Source of the DNA: Bacillus sp. Xin1
GTDB taxonomy: Bacteria > Bacillota > Bacilli > Bacillales > Bacillaceae_G
Length of the DNA: 64,000 bases
NCBI RefSeq assembly: GCF_013314535.1
Contig: NZ_JABUAE010000011.1
Span: 1 to 64,000 of the forward strand
Direction of reading: 5' to 3'
The notes under the pieces were generated by a model, which made no database searches, was not told the origin of the DNA, and saw only the letters and a program-made list of their open reading frames with translations. The position numbers and the translations under genes were made by a program. Shown piece after piece: positions 63,108 through 64,000 of the stretch. Position 1 is the first letter of the stretch. Every line of letters begins with the position of its first letter.

Positions 63108-63392
63108 GATGAAGTTGATTCCACAATACCAAGCAGGTTATATGATTTTTGAACAAAAAGCACACAATCCCTCTTTACACTTTTTACAAAGAGTTCATAT
63201 TCTTTACACTTAAATCAATAGCTCATTACTACTACCTCGTTTTGGGATTGAAATGAACAAACCTTTTCTTAAAGAATACTTAAAACTGAATTAAACTACT
63301 TTTTACAATCTCTCTTTATACTATAAGCGGGACAAGCACCTGAGAATAAAACAACACGTGTCGATTTAATCATGTTATTAGGGGGAGAACAC
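63108..63392 (+). other. Intergenic region
   Basis: No supported gene. Near 63300 AGAGAGATTGTAAAAAGT-type sequence appears on the minus strand without a frame. No strong hairpin. Confidence 0.3.
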
Positions 63393-63797
63393 GTGAAAAA
63401 GATAGTTTTATCATTGGCAGCTATCACAACACTATTGCCGGTTTTTTCAATGAATGTTGAAGCGAAAGAACAGGAGCGAGTAAGAAAGCCAGCAACTATG
63501 TTCAATGTAGTGAGTGATATTCAAGGGGACTTAGGGGATTTTGATCATGTATTAAAAGATATGAATAAGGTAACACCGCATTACCGTGCTTTAATTATGA
63601 ATGGTGATATTACAGGGACAGGATTGCAGTATCAATATGATGATGTGAAACGTGTATTACATAAAAATAAACATCCAGAAAACGTTTGGTCTACAGTAGG
63701 AAATCATGAGTTTTATGCACCAAAATGGACATCTGATGGTAAACTTGCTCAAAACACATGGCTTAATGGTGTGTTGTTCTCCAGTGGATGTCAATGA
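63393..63797 (+). pseudogene. Secreted metallophosphoesterase, truncated
   Basis: GTG 63393 follows AGGGGGAG. A signal peptide KKIVLSLAAITTLLPVFS ends near VEA. The calcineurin-like core starts well: VVSDIQGD, IMNGDITGTG, STVGNHEFYAPKW (motifs I to III). After KLAQNTW it turns to LNGVLFSSGCQ and stops at about 135 residues, whereas the family has 300 or more. The later histidine motifs are absent. Another frame carries 35 more codons (VDVNEHKSGLVLVLINIGCN) that do not obviously belong. A deletion has removed most of the gene. Confidence 0.65.
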
Positions 63798-63979
63798 GCA
63801 CAAGAGCGGCCTTGTTCTTGTATTGATTAACATTGGCTGTAATGAATGCCTCGATTACTGTATAAGTGAGAAATCATATTTACGTGTAGAGATGTAATAA
63901 AGCTAGCATAGGGTAGGCTGTTGATCACCCTATTTTAGCTTGAAGACATGATTTGTATGTTGAAAGGAGAAGAAGAACT

Positions 63980-64000
63980 ATGACAATGACTTTGAAGCTT
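63980..64000 (+). CDS. Start of a gene cut by the window edge
   Basis: AAAGGAG lies ten bases before ATG 63980. Seven codons (MTMTLKL) are visible. Identity cannot be told. Confidence 0.5.

Noticed and set aside
1-64000. CRISPR arrays, rRNA, canonical tRNA genes, insertion sequences with transposase
   Set aside because: I found no spaced short repeats, no rRNA or CCA-ended cloverleaf, and no transposase frame.

Overview
The window reads as chromosome of a Bacillus cereus group bacterium. The DNA is AT-rich with strong GGAGG-type ribosome binding sites and frequent TTG/GTG starts. Two copies of a roughly 160-bp element match the bcr1 repeat of that group, and the conserved genes (pulA, serC-serA, hssRS-hrtBA, DUF1015, DUF4260) fit it too. 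The calls rest on motif recognition and memory of families; no search was run.

Left end (1 to about 9.7 kb): an array of orphan toxin tips from a polymorphic toxin. Three modules share an almost identical linker of about 75 codons (bases near 1230, 3001 and 6421). Each is joined to a different C-terminal domain: AHH-type HNH nuclease, an unassigned possible nuclease, and a TWHE-type HNH nuclease. Each is followed by its own immunity gene. Decayed modules lie between them: an AHH remnant, three WHH-type tails, and a GAD/DUF1851 immunity pseudogene. The modules lack convincing start sites, so they look like recombination donors for a parent toxin gene that is not in the window. From 9.7 to 11.7 kb are a lipoprotein and a membrane protein.

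11.8 to 22.2 kb: two bcr1 repeats in the same orientation bracket a six-gene operon with overlapping genes: DUF4132/HEAT giant protein, MoxR-type AAA+ ATPase, DUF5682, VWA/MIDAS, SWIM zinc finger, and a small protein. This is the same set as E. coli yehI(molR)-yehL-yehM-yehP-yehQ. Its job is unknown.

23.0 to 25.2 kb: the most striking locus. A sigma-A promoter drives tandem RNAs in which the 3' half of a tRNA precedes the 5' half. Each is closed by a terminal stem that carries the conserved sequence GCAGTGTAG. A TROVE/VWA (Ro60/Rsr) gene follows. I read these as YrlA-like Y RNAs with tRNA-mimic modules plus their Ro protein. There are two good copies and one decayed copy. The Ro gene carries an in-frame TAA near its end.

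25.4 to 51.7 kb: a polyimmunity archipelago. About two dozen immunity-type genes have no toxin beside them: SMI1/KNR4, Syd/SUKH-2, SUKH-4, Imm22, Imm3, Imm50, DUF2185, SUFU, DUF6985/DUF2004-like, DUF1444-like, colicin-DNase-immunity-like and YwqK-like. Many are paralogous pairs and several are broken by one stop or frameshift. Ordinary genes are interspersed: DnaD-like protein, GNAT, alpha/beta hydrolase, secreted type I pullulanase, penicillin acylase. The array ends with endonuclease V, which in B. subtilis sits beside the ywqJK toxin-immunity pair.

52.0 to 64.0 kb: core genes. These are DUF2785, DUF378, the serine pathway pair serC-serA with DUF1015, a GyrI-like protein, the haem-sensing HssRS system and the HrtBA haem efflux pump. 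The pump is preceded by a GTTCATATT direct repeat of the HssR type. They are followed by a HAD phosphatase, DUF4260, a truncated metallophosphoesterase and the first codons of a gene that runs off the right edge.
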